A stretch of 64,000 nucleotides of DNA from Halothiobacillus sp045689735. Lineage in GTDB: Bacteria; Pseudomonadota; Gammaproteobacteria; Halothiobacillales; Halothiobacillaceae. The notes below the pieces were generated by a model. It did no database searches. It had not been told where the DNA came from and saw nothing but the letters and a program-made list of their open reading frames with translations. The DNA is taken from positions 372,001-436,000 of the forward strand of contig NZ_CP142685.1 in the NCBI RefSeq assembly GCF_045689735.1, given 5' to 3'. This document shows positions 34,044 through 41,828 of this stretch, in pieces (the stretch's first letter is position 1; each line of letters starts with the position of its first letter). Made by a program: the position numbers and the translations under genes.

Positions 34044-34073
34044 TTGACAGCGGCGCATGGGCGCTTGTATAAC
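34044..34073 (+). promoter_or_regulatory. Near-consensus sigma-70 promoter for hupB
   Basis: TTGACA at 34044-34049 and TATAAC at 34068-34073 with an 18-base spacer, in the 192-base gap between lon and hupB. It predicts a leader of about 125 bases before the hupB ATG. Confidence 0.8.
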
Positions 34074-34203
34074 GGCTTTCGAGATTTTGCTGCCAGATTA
34101 CTCATTGCGCCTTCGGGCATTTGGCGTCAGAATCCACAGCCACGGGTTATTCGCGTATTTCCCTGTCTCCCCCACCTTTCCACCATTAAAGGACTGCAAG
34201 GAT

Positions 34204-34476
34204 ATGAACAAATCTGAATTGATCGATGCAATCGCAGCCAAAAGCGGCCTGAAGAAAACTGAATCGGCGGCCGCCCTGGATGCGTTCATTGATGCGGTTG
34301 GCGAAGCCCTCAAGCAAGGGGATCAAGTCACCCTGGTTGGCTTCGGTACATTCCTGGTGCGTGAGCGCGAAGCGCGCACAGGCCGTAATCCGCGCTCTGG
34401 CGCCACGATTGAGATTGCCGCTTCCCGTCTGCCGTCCTTCAAGGCCGGTAAGGGTCTGAAAGACGCGGTGAACTGA
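34204..34476 (+). CDS. hupB: DNA-binding protein HU-beta
   Basis: A 90-residue histone-like DNA-bending protein acting as a dimer in the nucleoid. Starts MNKSELIDAIAAKSGLKK. The dimer core AALDAFIDAVGEAL and the HU/IHF signature region GFGTFLVREREARTGRNPRSG follow, with the proline-tipped DNA-binding arm. The open frame extends to 34057, but the ATG at 34204 with AAGGA 5 bases upstream is clearly correct. lon-hup-ppiD is a standard gammaproteobacterial order. Confidence 0.98.
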   Translation: MNKSELIDAIAAKSGLKKTESAAALDAFIDAVGEALKQGDQVTLVGFGTFLVREREARTGRNPRSGATIEIAASRLPSFKAGKGLKDAVN

Positions 34477-34522
34477 GCCTGGTGTGTCGTCCGCCCGTCG
34501 CGGCGGCACAGCATCGGTTTTG

Positions 34523-34546
34523 ACAGGGGCTTGTGCCCCTGTTTTC
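34523..34546 (+). terminator. Intrinsic terminator after hupB
   Basis: ACAGGGGC (34523-34530) pairs with GCCCCTGT (34535-34542) around a TTGT loop, followed by T residues. Confidence 0.85.
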
Positions 34547-34621
34547 GTATAGTCTGCCGATTGGTTTCTGTTGTTTACAACCGTCGGAAGTGATTGGCTG
34601 CGACAGTAAAGGTTGTTCGTT

Positions 34622-36559
34622 ATGTTGATGGATTTGCGTGATCGGATTCAAGGGTGGATTGCCTTTGGGATCATTGGCTTGGTGTCTATTCCCTTTGTGC
34701 TTTGGGGCGTTGGGGAGTATTTCACCGGCGCTAAGAACCCGCCCGTGGCCGAAGTGGACGGCATCCCGATTACGCAGCAGGCGCTGGAGCAGGCGGTAAG
34801 CCAGCAGCGCCAGGCGATCATCCAGCGACTGGGCGGGCAGGCTACTGCGGAACTCCTGCAAAGCTTGCATCTGGATCAGGCCGTGCTCAATCAAATGATT
34901 GATGAACGGGTGCTGAGCCTGTTCGTGCAGAAAGCCGGCTTCAAGGCGCCGGATGCCGTCGTGGCCGATCTGATCCGGAGTGAGGCGGCCTTTCAGTCCA
35001 ACGGCGCCTTTGATCCCAAGAAATATGAACAGTTCGTGGCCGCACAGGGCACCACGGTGCCGGTGTTCGAAGCACGCCTGAAGCACGATATCGTGATGCA
35101 AACGCTGGAAAATGCGATTCGGGAAAGCAGCATCGTCCCGGCGCCTCAACTGGATGAGCTGGTGCGTCTGCGGGATCAAACCCGGCAAGTCGGCTTGATC
35201 ACCCTGAACCGCGCGCAGATTGCGGCGCGTGTTCCAGCGCCAACCGAGGCGCAGATTCAGGCGTATTACGATGCCCACAAGGCCGACTATGTGCAGCCCG
35301 ATCGGGTCAAGGTGAACTACATCGAGCTTTCGCCGCAAACGCTGGCGCCTCAGGTCAGGGTGGATGAGCAGGAAATCCAGGATGCCTATGCGGCGTATGA
35401 GAAAAAGCAGCAGGCATCCGTGATCCGCACGGTGCGGCACATTTTGTTGCAGGTGCCGAAGGATGCGGATGCGGCAACGGTCGAACAGATCAAGGAAAAA
35501 CTCCTCGCAGCCCGCGAGAAGATTGTGAGTGGCAAGATCAGCTTTGCCGATGAGGCCAAGGCGATTTCCGAAGATCCGGGCTCCAAGGCGCAGGGGGGCG
35601 ATTTGGGCGAGGTGGCACCGGGCGAAATGGTCAAGCCCTTCGAGGCGGCAATGGACGCCCTGAAAGTCGGAGAAATCAGCGAGCCGGTACGCACTTCCTT
35701 TGGCTGGCATTTGATCGAGGTGACCAAAGAGTCTCATCCCGTGATTCAACCTCTGGACGCCATGCGCGATACCTTGACGGCGGAGGTACGCGCGAAGCAT
35801 ATCGACAAGATTTACTACGATCTGACGGAAAAGCTGTCCGACCAGGCGTATCAGCACCCGGATAGTTTGATTCCGGCGGCAGAAGCGTTGGGGCTCAAGG
35901 TCGAAACCAGCGATTGGATCACCCAATCTGGCGGAACCGGGATCGGTGCCGATGAAAAAGTGCGTCAAGCCGCGTTCTCTAACGCTGTGCTCAAACAGCA
36001 GCAGAACAGCAGCGTGATTGAATTAGGAAACAATCATGCGCTGGTGTTGCGGGTGCATGAGCATGAAGCGAGCAAGCAATTGACCTTGGCCGAAGTCATG
36101 GACAAGGTGCGTACGGCCGCGACCGAAGCGGCGGTGATGGCCGAGCAGCGTCGGGTGGCGGCGGCGATCGAGGCAGAGTTGGGCGCGGGTAAGCCGGCGG
36201 ATGCGGTGGCGGCGGCTCAGGCGGCGACCTGGCGCCCGCCGGAATGGATCAAACGGAATCAGTCGCAGGATGGACTGCCGCCTGAAGCGCAGAAGGCGGC
36301 GTTCGCCGTGCCCGCGGCTGCCCCCGGCAAAGTGGCGACGCGCGCCGTGACGCTGGCGGATGGCAACGAGGCCGTGGTGGTCGTTCAGGCGGTGAAACCC
36401 GGTGATCCGTCCGCAATCAGTGCAGAAGACAAGCAGGCGCTGGCGGCCGAAATCCAGCAAGCCAGCGCTCAGCGCAGTCTTGCCGCCTTGATGGCCACCT
36501 TGCGCGCTGAGGCGAAAGTCACGATTCACACCGAGACGGAGAAATCGCTCAAGCCCTGA
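34622..36559 (+). CDS. ppiD: Periplasmic folding chaperone/peptidyl-prolyl isomerase PpiD
   Basis: Inner-membrane-anchored periplasmic chaperone near SecYEG that helps outer-membrane proteins fold. The single N-terminal span is IQGWIAFGIIGLVSIPFVLW at about residues 9-28. A SurA-like N domain (residues 35-160, EVDGIPITQQALEQAV) and a parvulin PPIase domain at about 260-360 (RTVRHILLQVP through FGWHLIEV) follow. A second degenerate parvulin-like region and an alanine-rich C-terminus complete 645 residues. The frame opens at TTG 34613; the ATG at 34622 with AAGG 9 bases upstream is preferred. Confidence 0.95.
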   Translation: MLMDLRDRIQGWIAFGIIGLVSIPFVLWGVGEYFTGAKNPPVAEVDGIPITQQALEQAVSQQRQAIIQRLGGQATAELLQSLHLDQAVLNQMIDERVLSLFVQKAGFKAPDAVVADLIRSEAAFQSNGAFDPKKYEQFVAAQGTTVPVFEARLKHDIVMQTLENAIRESSIVPAPQLDELVRLRDQTRQVGLITLNRAQIAARVPAPTEAQIQAYYDAHKADYVQPDRVKVNYIELSPQTLAPQVRVDEQEIQDAYAAYEKKQQASVIRTVRHILLQVPKDADAATVEQIKEKLLAAREKIVSGKISFADEAKAISEDPGSKAQGGDLGEVAPGEMVKPFEAAMDALKVGEISEPVRTSFGWHLIEVTKESHPVIQPLDAMRDTLTAEVRAKHIDKIYYDLTEKLSDQAYQHPDSLIPAAEALGLKVETSDWITQSGGTGIGADEKVRQAAFSNAVLKQQQNSSVIELGNNHALVLRVHEHEASKQLTLAEVMDKVRTAATEAAVMAEQRRVAAAIEAELGAGKPADAVAAAQAATWRPPEWIKRNQSQDGLPPEAQKAAFAVPAAAPGKVATRAVTLADGNEAVVVVQAVKPGDPSAISAEDKQALAAEIQQASAQRSLAALMATLRAEAKVTIHTETEKSLKP

Positions 36560-36600
36560 TGTGCGGACGCTGCGTGGGCATCGTCCCAGCACGGCACAAC

Positions 36601-36626
36601 AAAAACCCGCCAGATGGCGGGTTTTT
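36601..36626. terminator. Bidirectional terminator between ppiD and metE
   Basis: Perfect 11 bp stem AAAAACCCGCC / GGCGGGTTTTT with a 4-base AGAT loop, flanked by A and T runs. Serves ppiD forward and metE reverse. The stem is nearly identical to the terminator after fba. Confidence 0.92.
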
Positions 36627-36648
36627 GCATTGAACCATCGACAAGGAA

Positions 36649-38934
36649 TCAGGCGGAGGCTTTACGGAGCTCGCGTGCCGAGGAAACCATCGCTTCCAAT
36701 GAGGGAATCACCTCTGCCCAAGTGCGGGTTTTCAGGCCGCAATCCGGGTTGATCCATAGCCGCTCGGCGGGGATTTTTTCCATTGCCAGCCGCACCCGTG
36801 GCGTGATTTCCGTGCTGCTTGGGATTTGCGGCGCATGAATATCGTAAATGCCGGGGCCGATGGCGTTGGGGTAAGCAAAATCGGCAAAGGCATTGAGTAG
36901 TTCCATGTTCGAGCGCGTGGTTTCGATGGTGATGACATCGGCATCCAGCGCAGCGATGGATTCAATGATGTCGTTGAATTCGCTGTAGCACATGTGGGTG
37001 TGAATCTGCACATCGATCGGCGCGTCTTTGACCGACCATTTGAAGGCGCGCACGGCCCAGTCCAGATAGCGTGCCCAGTCTTTCTTGCGCAGCGGCAGCC
37101 CCTCGCGGAAGGCGGGTTCATCGACCTGGATCATGCCGATGCCGGCCGCGATGAGATCATTGACTTCATGGCGCAGGGCTTCGGCGATCTGGTAGCAAAT
37201 GGTTTCGCGCGGGACATCATCGCGCACGAACGACCAGAACAGGATGGTGACCGGGCCGGTCAGCATGCCTTTGACCGGTTTGTTGCTCAGGGACTGCGCA
37301 AAGCGGCTCCAGGCGACGGTCATCGGCTGACTGCGGGAAACATCGCCCCAAATGATGGGGGGTTTGACGCAGCGTGAACCGTAGGATTGCACCCAGCCTT
37401 CTTGGGTGAAGGCGAAGCCATCGAGTTGCTCGCCGAAATACTCAACCATGTCATTGCGTTCGGCTTCGCCATGCACGAGGGCGTCGAGCCCGATCCGTTC
37501 TTGAACCTCGATCACATGACGGATTTCTGCCTGCATGGCGGCTTCGTATTCAGCCGGGCTGATCTCTGCATTCTTGAACGCCTTGCGGGCGGCGCGAATT
37601 TCCTGTGTTTGCGGGAAGGAGCCGATGGTGGTGGTCGGGAACGCAGGCAGTTGGAAGCGCTCTTGCTGGGCTTTGGCCCGTTCAGCGAAGGGCGCCGAGC
37701 GCTGAACCTCGGCGTGCGGAATGTTCGCCACCGCTGCCGCCACGGCCGCGGAATGCCGCCCCGGTGCGGCATCCAGTGCGGCGCGGGCCGCCGTTGCCGC
37801 CGCAATCTCCGCCGCAATGCTGCTGCGGCCTTCGTTCAGGCCGCGCGCGAGCAGCGCGAGTTCGCTGAGCTTCTGCCGGGCGTAGCTCAGGTTGTCGCGG
37901 ATGACCGTCGGCAGCCGGGTTTCCAGCGCGGCATCGACCGGGACATGCAGCAACGAACAGCTCGGCGCCAGCCAGAGCCGGTTGCCCAGCCGGGCGTGCA
38001 CGGGCTCCAGGCGATCCAGCAGGGTGGCGAGATTCGCGCGCCAGATCGACCGGCCATCGATGATGCCGACTGACAGCACTTTGTAGTCCGGCAGGCGGTC
38101 GGCGACGGCAATCAGATCGGCCGTGGCCGTGGCATCGATGTGCAGGCCATCGACGGGTAGCTGCGCCGCCAGGCTCACATTGCCGTTGATGTCGCCGAAG
38201 TAGGTGGTCAGCAGCAGGCGGATGCCCGGCACCTTGAGGCGGTGATAGGTCGGCTCAAAGGCCGACAGCCACGCGCTGGGTAAATCCAGTGCCAGAATCG
38301 GCTCGTCGATTTGCACCCAAGTCACGCCCCGATCGCGCAGGAGCGACAGCAGTTGATGATAGGCTGCCGCCAATTCATCGGCCTTGGCCAGTCGGCCGGC
38401 CTCATCCAGCCCACGGCTCAGGTACAGAAAGGTCAAGGGGCCGACCAGCACGGGTTTGGCGTGCGGATTGGCCGCGAGCGCCTCGTCCACCAGCGCGAGA
38501 TAGCGCTCGGCATCGAGGCGAACCGGTTGATCCGCGGCTAATTCGGGCACGAGATAGTGATAGTTGCTGTTGAACCACTTTTTCATGGCCAGCGGCGCGA
38601 TATTCTGGCCATTGCTGTGTTGGCCGCGCCCGAGGATGAACAGGGCGTCGATCGTATTGCTCAGCGCACCGAACCGTTCGGGGGTTTGTCCGAAGAGCAG
38701 GGCGGTATCCGCCATGTGGTCATAAAACGAAAACTCGCCGGCGGCGGGGCGGTCGATGTGCGCGGCGGCGTAATCGTTGCGATACTGGCTGCGAATCTGG
38801 CTTGCCGTGTGTTCCAGCGCACTGCGCGGAATTTCTCCTCGCCAATAGCGCTCTTGTGCCCATTTCAATGCCCGCCGTTCGCCAATGCGGGGAAAACCGA
38901 GGACATGGGTGGTAACGAATGATGAACTGCTCAT
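36649..38934 (-). CDS. metE: Cobalamin-independent methionine synthase
   Basis: Transfers the methyl group of methyl-THF polyglutamate to homocysteine using zinc. The 761-residue protein has two (beta/alpha)8 barrels. The N-terminal barrel starts THVLGFPRIGERRALKWA. The catalytic C-terminal barrel begins near FPTTTIGSFPQTQEIR and has the zinc ligands in QIHTHMCYSEF and WINPDCGLKTR. The frame extends to 38997, but the ATG at 38934 starts the typical MSSSSFVTTHVLG N-terminus, with AGGA upstream. It stands alone; partners metF, ahcY and metK lie 9-16 kb away. The gap upstream has the imperfect palindrome ATTCA-N9-TGAAT (about 39006-39024), a possible LysR-type (MetR) site, low confidence. Confidence 0.97.
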   Translation of the reverse strand: MSSSSFVTTHVLGFPRIGERRALKWAQERYWRGEIPRSALEHTASQIRSQYRNDYAAAHIDRPAAGEFSFYDHMADTALLFGQTPERFGALSNTIDALFILGRGQHSNGQNIAPLAMKKWFNSNYHYLVPELAADQPVRLDAERYLALVDEALAANPHAKPVLVGPLTFLYLSRGLDEAGRLAKADELAAAYHQLLSLLRDRGVTWVQIDEPILALDLPSAWLSAFEPTYHRLKVPGIRLLLTTYFGDINGNVSLAAQLPVDGLHIDATATADLIAVADRLPDYKVLSVGIIDGRSIWRANLATLLDRLEPVHARLGNRLWLAPSCSLLHVPVDAALETRLPTVIRDNLSYARQKLSELALLARGLNEGRSSIAAEIAAATAARAALDAAPGRHSAAVAAAVANIPHAEVQRSAPFAERAKAQQERFQLPAFPTTTIGSFPQTQEIRAARKAFKNAEISPAEYEAAMQAEIRHVIEVQERIGLDALVHGEAERNDMVEYFGEQLDGFAFTQEGWVQSYGSRCVKPPIIWGDVSRSQPMTVAWSRFAQSLSNKPVKGMLTGPVTILFWSFVRDDVPRETICYQIAEALRHEVNDLIAAGIGMIQVDEPAFREGLPLRKKDWARYLDWAVRAFKWSVKDAPIDVQIHTHMCYSEFNDIIESIAALDADVITIETTRSNMELLNAFADFAYPNAIGPGIYDIHAPQIPSSTEITPRVRLAMEKIPAERLWINPDCGLKTRTWAEVIPSLEAMVSSARELRKASA

Positions 38935-39046
38935 TGAAAAATCCTGGAGGTATCTGTGGCACGACGCACGATAGCGAAGCCATAAGATGACATCCATGGA
39001 TAAATATTCAGATTTAGTATGAATTCTTTACAAATTTGAGGTGGCT

Positions 39047-39397
39047 ATGGCGTGGCTTGTGGCGAAATATTTGCTGACGGCGGGGGTCATCGTGCTGGTG
39101 TCTGAAGCCGCCAAGCGCAGTGACAAACTCGGTGGCCTGTTGGGCGCTTTGCCGTTGGTGACGATCATGGCGCTGGTTTGGCTGCATGTTGGGCAGCAAC
39201 CGCAGGAGAAAATTGCCAACCATGCTTGGTATACCTTTTGGTATGTCCTGCCGACCTTGCCCATGTTTCTGCTTTTCCCTGCGTTGTTGGGGCGGATCGG
39301 GTTTTGGCCGACGCTTGGGGTCTGCATCTTGCTTACCCTGGTGTTGTTCGCGGGATTTGCCGTGTTCATGCGGCGATTCGGTATTCACTTGTGGTAA
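39047..39397 (+). CDS. DUF3147-family small membrane protein
   Basis: A 116-residue protein of four hydrophobic segments, at about 4-20, 32-49, 63-80 and 86-106. It includes the charged motif SEAAKRSDKLGGLLGALPL after the first span and ends MRRFGIHLW. This pattern matches DUF3147 proteins found across proteobacteria, with no known function. GAGG 5 bases before the ATG at 39047 favours it over the in-frame GTG at 39041. It is divergent from metE and shares its 106-base upstream gap. Confidence 0.8.
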   Translation: MAWLVAKYLLTAGVIVLVSEAAKRSDKLGGLLGALPLVTIMALVWLHVGQQPQEKIANHAWYTFWYVLPTLPMFLLFPALLGRIGFWPTLGVCILLTLVLFAGFAVFMRRFGIHLW

Positions 39398-39427
39398 CTC
39401 GTGTCGGCGGACAGCGCGACACGCGAC

Positions 39428-39458
39428 GCGGAATAAATCCACGGGGGATTGATTCCGC
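39428..39458. repeat. Palindromic repeat between convergent genes
   Basis: GCGGAATAAATCC (39428-39440) and GGATTGATTCCGC (39446-39458) form a 13 bp stem with one mismatch. The left arm is the exact reverse complement of GGATTTATTCCGC in the block at 20712. Two weaker hairpins follow (GCCTTG/CAAGGC, CTGAT/ATCAG). It may be a decayed relative of the five-hairpin elements. Confidence 0.5.
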
Positions 39459-39520
39459 CTTGCCTGTTTGGGCATGAAGCCTCAAGGCGACAACGACCTC
39501 TCCCGTTGCTGATTCATTCA

Positions 39521-40615
39521 TCAGGGCAATGGATGAAAGAAACTATCGGGAATTGGGCTGCCCACCACTTCGGCCAAAAAGCGGTTGAGATCCGGTTCGA
39601 TCGCAGCCAGTGGCCGATCTGTCCGGTAACGGAAATCCCCGCTTTCCAGTGCAGCGAAAATCACCGGCGCCGGAATGGAGAGTCCGTATTGGCCGTAATA
39701 GGCGGTGATGCCGGCGGAAATCGTCTGGGCGATCCGCATCAATTGCAGGGGGTGCGGCTTGGCCGCCATGATCTGCGCTGCGGCCTGTTCGTAGGCCAGA
39801 AGCACCCGTCGGCTGGTTTGTTGGGAATCGGCGGCATTCAGCACGCTGCCACGAATCGAGAGGCCGCCATGCGGCAGCTCGTCAGATGGCCACGCCGTGT
39901 ATCCCGAGAACAGCGGTTGTAACGGAATGACCTTTCTCACCAGCCCGGTGGCATTGTCCCCACTACGGCTTTGCAGCACGAGCCCGGTGGCCGCCGGTTC
40001 GACCAGTGAAATCGCGGTGGCCGCCGAGGAATCTGCAGGATTACAGGCAGGATTGCTATTCATGGGGGCTTGTGAAAGCAGCAGCGGCACGGCCTGCATC
40101 ACCGGCAGATAACACAGGGCGAAGCTGCTGGCATCGAGTCCCGCGCGGCGTGCCGCGGCCTGAAAGATCAGATCCGGCCCGCTGCCTTTGCCGCCGGAGG
40201 TCGGCCCCGCGATCAACACGCCGTGGTTGATGAGGTCGGTAAAGCTCGTGATCTGGGCATTTTGCGGGGCGAGGACAGAAAATCCGTTCCAGAAATCGAC
40301 CGACACCAAGGCCAGATCGGGCACCTTGCCGGTGGTGACCATTTGGGCGGCGGTGTAGGTCATCGAAAGCAACCCATCGGCACTGCCGTTGATCAGGGCG
40401 GTGCTGGCTTCACCTGCCGTGCCGACCGGCAGCAAGGTCACCGGCAGTTGCGGCTGGTTGCTCATGGCGAGCAAGAGCGGAAAGACATTGGGGTTGGGGG
40501 TGGACACAATCCGCAAAGGCAGCGGATCGGCCTGGCTGATATGCCAGAATCCACACAGACTGAGCATGAGGATAGCGAGCTTCAACCCGCGGGGACGACG
40601 AGTCGTGTTCATCAT
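39521..40615 (-). CDS. Periplasmic solute-binding protein, NMT1/TauA-like, orphan
   Basis: A 364-residue secreted protein with a signal peptide (LAILMLSLCGFWHISQA, cleavage near residue 29). The type II periplasmic-binding fold starts LRIVSTPNPNVFPLLLAM. It has the GTAGEASTALINGSADG segment and LINHGVLIAGPTSGGKG typical of nitrate/sulfonate/taurine-type binding proteins. No permease or ATPase gene is nearby, so substrate and partner are unknown. Two ATGs in tandem (40615 and 40612) share the GGAG ribosome binding site; the second is better spaced. Confidence 0.75.
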   Translation of the reverse strand: MMNTTRRPRGLKLAILMLSLCGFWHISQADPLPLRIVSTPNPNVFPLLLAMSNQPQLPVTLLPVGTAGEASTALINGSADGLLSMTYTAAQMVTTGKVPDLALVSVDFWNGFSVLAPQNAQITSFTDLINHGVLIAGPTSGGKGSGPDLIFQAAARRAGLDASSFALCYLPVMQAVPLLLSQAPMNSNPACNPADSSAATAISLVEPAATGLVLQSRSGDNATGLVRKVIPLQPLFSGYTAWPSDELPHGGLSIRGSVLNAADSQQTSRRVLLAYEQAAAQIMAAKPHPLQLMRIAQTISAGITAYYGQYGLSIPAPVIFAALESGDFRYRTDRPLAAIEPDLNRFLAEVVGSPIPDSFFHPLP

Positions 40616-40630
40616 GAGTCTCCGGGTGAA

Positions 40631-40927
40631 TTAGTGGCGTTGCCCGCTGCGGTTGCCAAACCGCGCCTGCATTTTGCTGCGTGCTGCCTCACGCTTGGCT
40701 TGCTGCTCCTCCGGGCTCAGGGCTTGCCATGCCGATTTTTTCTCTTGCGCCTGATTCAAAGCGTTGGCCTTTTTCTGAGCCTGTTCCGCCTTGCTCAAGG
40801 CGTTCCAGTTTTGTTGTGCGGTTTGTGCCTGTTGTTGCGCCGTCGAGGGATCGGCCGCCCATGAGGCATGGCTGAGGCCGAGGGTTGCGGCGAACAAAGC
40901 GGGAATCCATACAGTGCGCAGGGTCAT
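40631..40927 (-). CDS. Small periplasmic Gln/Ala-rich protein
   Basis: A 98-residue protein with a signal peptide (IPALFAATLGLSHASWA, cleavage about residue 24). It is followed by a highly helical, charged region rich in Gln, Ala and Lys, with two short related segments: NALSKAEQAQKKANAL and QALSPEEQQAKREAARSK. The pattern resembles small DUF3106-type periplasmic proteins. It ends RFGNRSGQRH, basic and probably unfolded. It lies 15 bases before the solute-binding protein (same strand) and is divergent from the response regulator, so it may be a target of that system. Function unknown. Confidence 0.7.
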   Translation of the reverse strand: MTLRTVWIPALFAATLGLSHASWAADPSTAQQQAQTAQQNWNALSKAEQAQKKANALNQAQEKKSAWQALSPEEQQAKREAARSKMQARFGNRSGQRH

Positions 40928-41008
40928 GAGGTGTCTCCTATCGTGTTGAAGTACTCCGGATCGGAAGTACGGCGCCAGTCTGCGTCGCGGTTGTGATCAG
41001 CGAATGCC

Positions 41009-41050
41009 GGAGGCATGACAATGCGTGGCGGAGGTATGACAAAGTGTGAC
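41009..41050. promoter_or_regulatory. Tandem 21 bp direct repeat, candidate response-regulator site
   Basis: Two adjacent 21 bp units, 41009-41029 and 41030-41050, each starting GGAGG and sharing ATGACAA...G.GTG, identical at about 17 of 21 positions. The 21-base period (two DNA turns) and direct-repeat layout suit OmpR-family regulators. It lies in the gap between the divergent small periplasmic gene and the regulator gene. Confidence 0.6.
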
Positions 41051-41102
41051 GGACTGTCGCAGGCCGCTTGAATTGCCCGCGCGAAGCCAGTAGCGTGCCC
41101 GC

Positions 41103-41828
41103 ATGAACTTGACCGAAGCCACGACTGCTCCCCCGACCGTTTTGCTGCTGGATGACGATGCCGAACTCGGGCAGATGCTCTGCCGCTATCTCGGCCAGAA
41201 TGGCTTTGCGGTTCGCTGGGTGACAACCATTGCGGATTTCCGCGCCGCCCTGGCGCAGCAGGTGCCCGCCTTGGCGCTGGTCGATGTGATGCTGCCGGAT
41301 GGGGATGGGCTGACGCTGGCGCGGGAATTGAGCACGCAGCGCCGCTTTGCCTTGATGATGCTCTCGGCCCGGGGTGATGAGGTGGATCGGATCGTCGGCT
41401 ACGAAGTGGGCGCGGATGATTACCTGCCCAAACCTTTCAACCCTCGGGAACTGCTGGCACGGATGCGGGCGGTCTTGCGCCGTTCGGTCTTGCCCGCGAC
41501 ACATGACACCCCCACTGCCCCGGCGTTTGGTGCGTTTAGCGTCGATCTGGCGGGGCATCGCCTGTGGTGTGCCGGACAGGAAGTGCCCATTTCGACCGCC
41601 GAATTCACCCTGCTCGCGGTTTTTCTCCGCCACCCCCGGCAGGTGCTGTCCCGCGATCGTTTGACCGATCTGGTGCAAGGCGTGGAACGGATGCCGCTGG
41701 ATCGTTCGATTGATGCCCGGGTCGCCCGCCTGCGTAAACGCATCGAGGCGGATACCCAAAACCCCCGCTTCATCCGCACGGTTTGGGGCGTGGGCTACCT
41801 GTTTGATCCCGATGGCCGCGCCCCGTAG
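41103..41828 (+). CDS. OmpR-family response regulator
   Basis: A 241-residue two-domain regulator. The receiver domain (about 12-125) has the acidic pair DDD at 17-19, the phosphoacceptor Asp61 in LVDVMLPDGDG, Ser88 in MMLSARGD, and Lys110 in YLPKPFNP. The winged-helix OmpR/PhoB domain (about 140-235) has STAEFTLLAVFLRHPRQVLSR and VARLRKRIEADTQNPRFIRTVWG-like segments. The gene overlaps the following sensor kinase by 17 bases, so the pair is translated together. Signal unknown. The tandem repeat upstream suggests autoregulation. Confidence 0.94.
   Translation: MNLTEATTAPPTVLLLDDDAELGQMLCRYLGQNGFAVRWVTTIADFRAALAQQVPALALVDVMLPDGDGLTLARELSTQRRFALMMLSARGDEVDRIVGYEVGADDYLPKPFNPRELLARMRAVLRRSVLPATHDTPTAPAFGAFSVDLAGHRLWCAGQEVPISTAEFTLLAVFLRHPRQVLSRDRLTDLVQGVERMPLDRSIDARVARLRKRIEADTQNPRFIRTVWGVGYLFDPDGRAP

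Noticed and set aside
34439..35968. 509-codon open frame antisense to ppiD
   Set aside because: Same shadow pattern; ppiD has all its domains in the forward frame.
37387..38073. 228-codon forward frame within metE
   Set aside because: Antisense shadow of metE, which is intact on the reverse strand.
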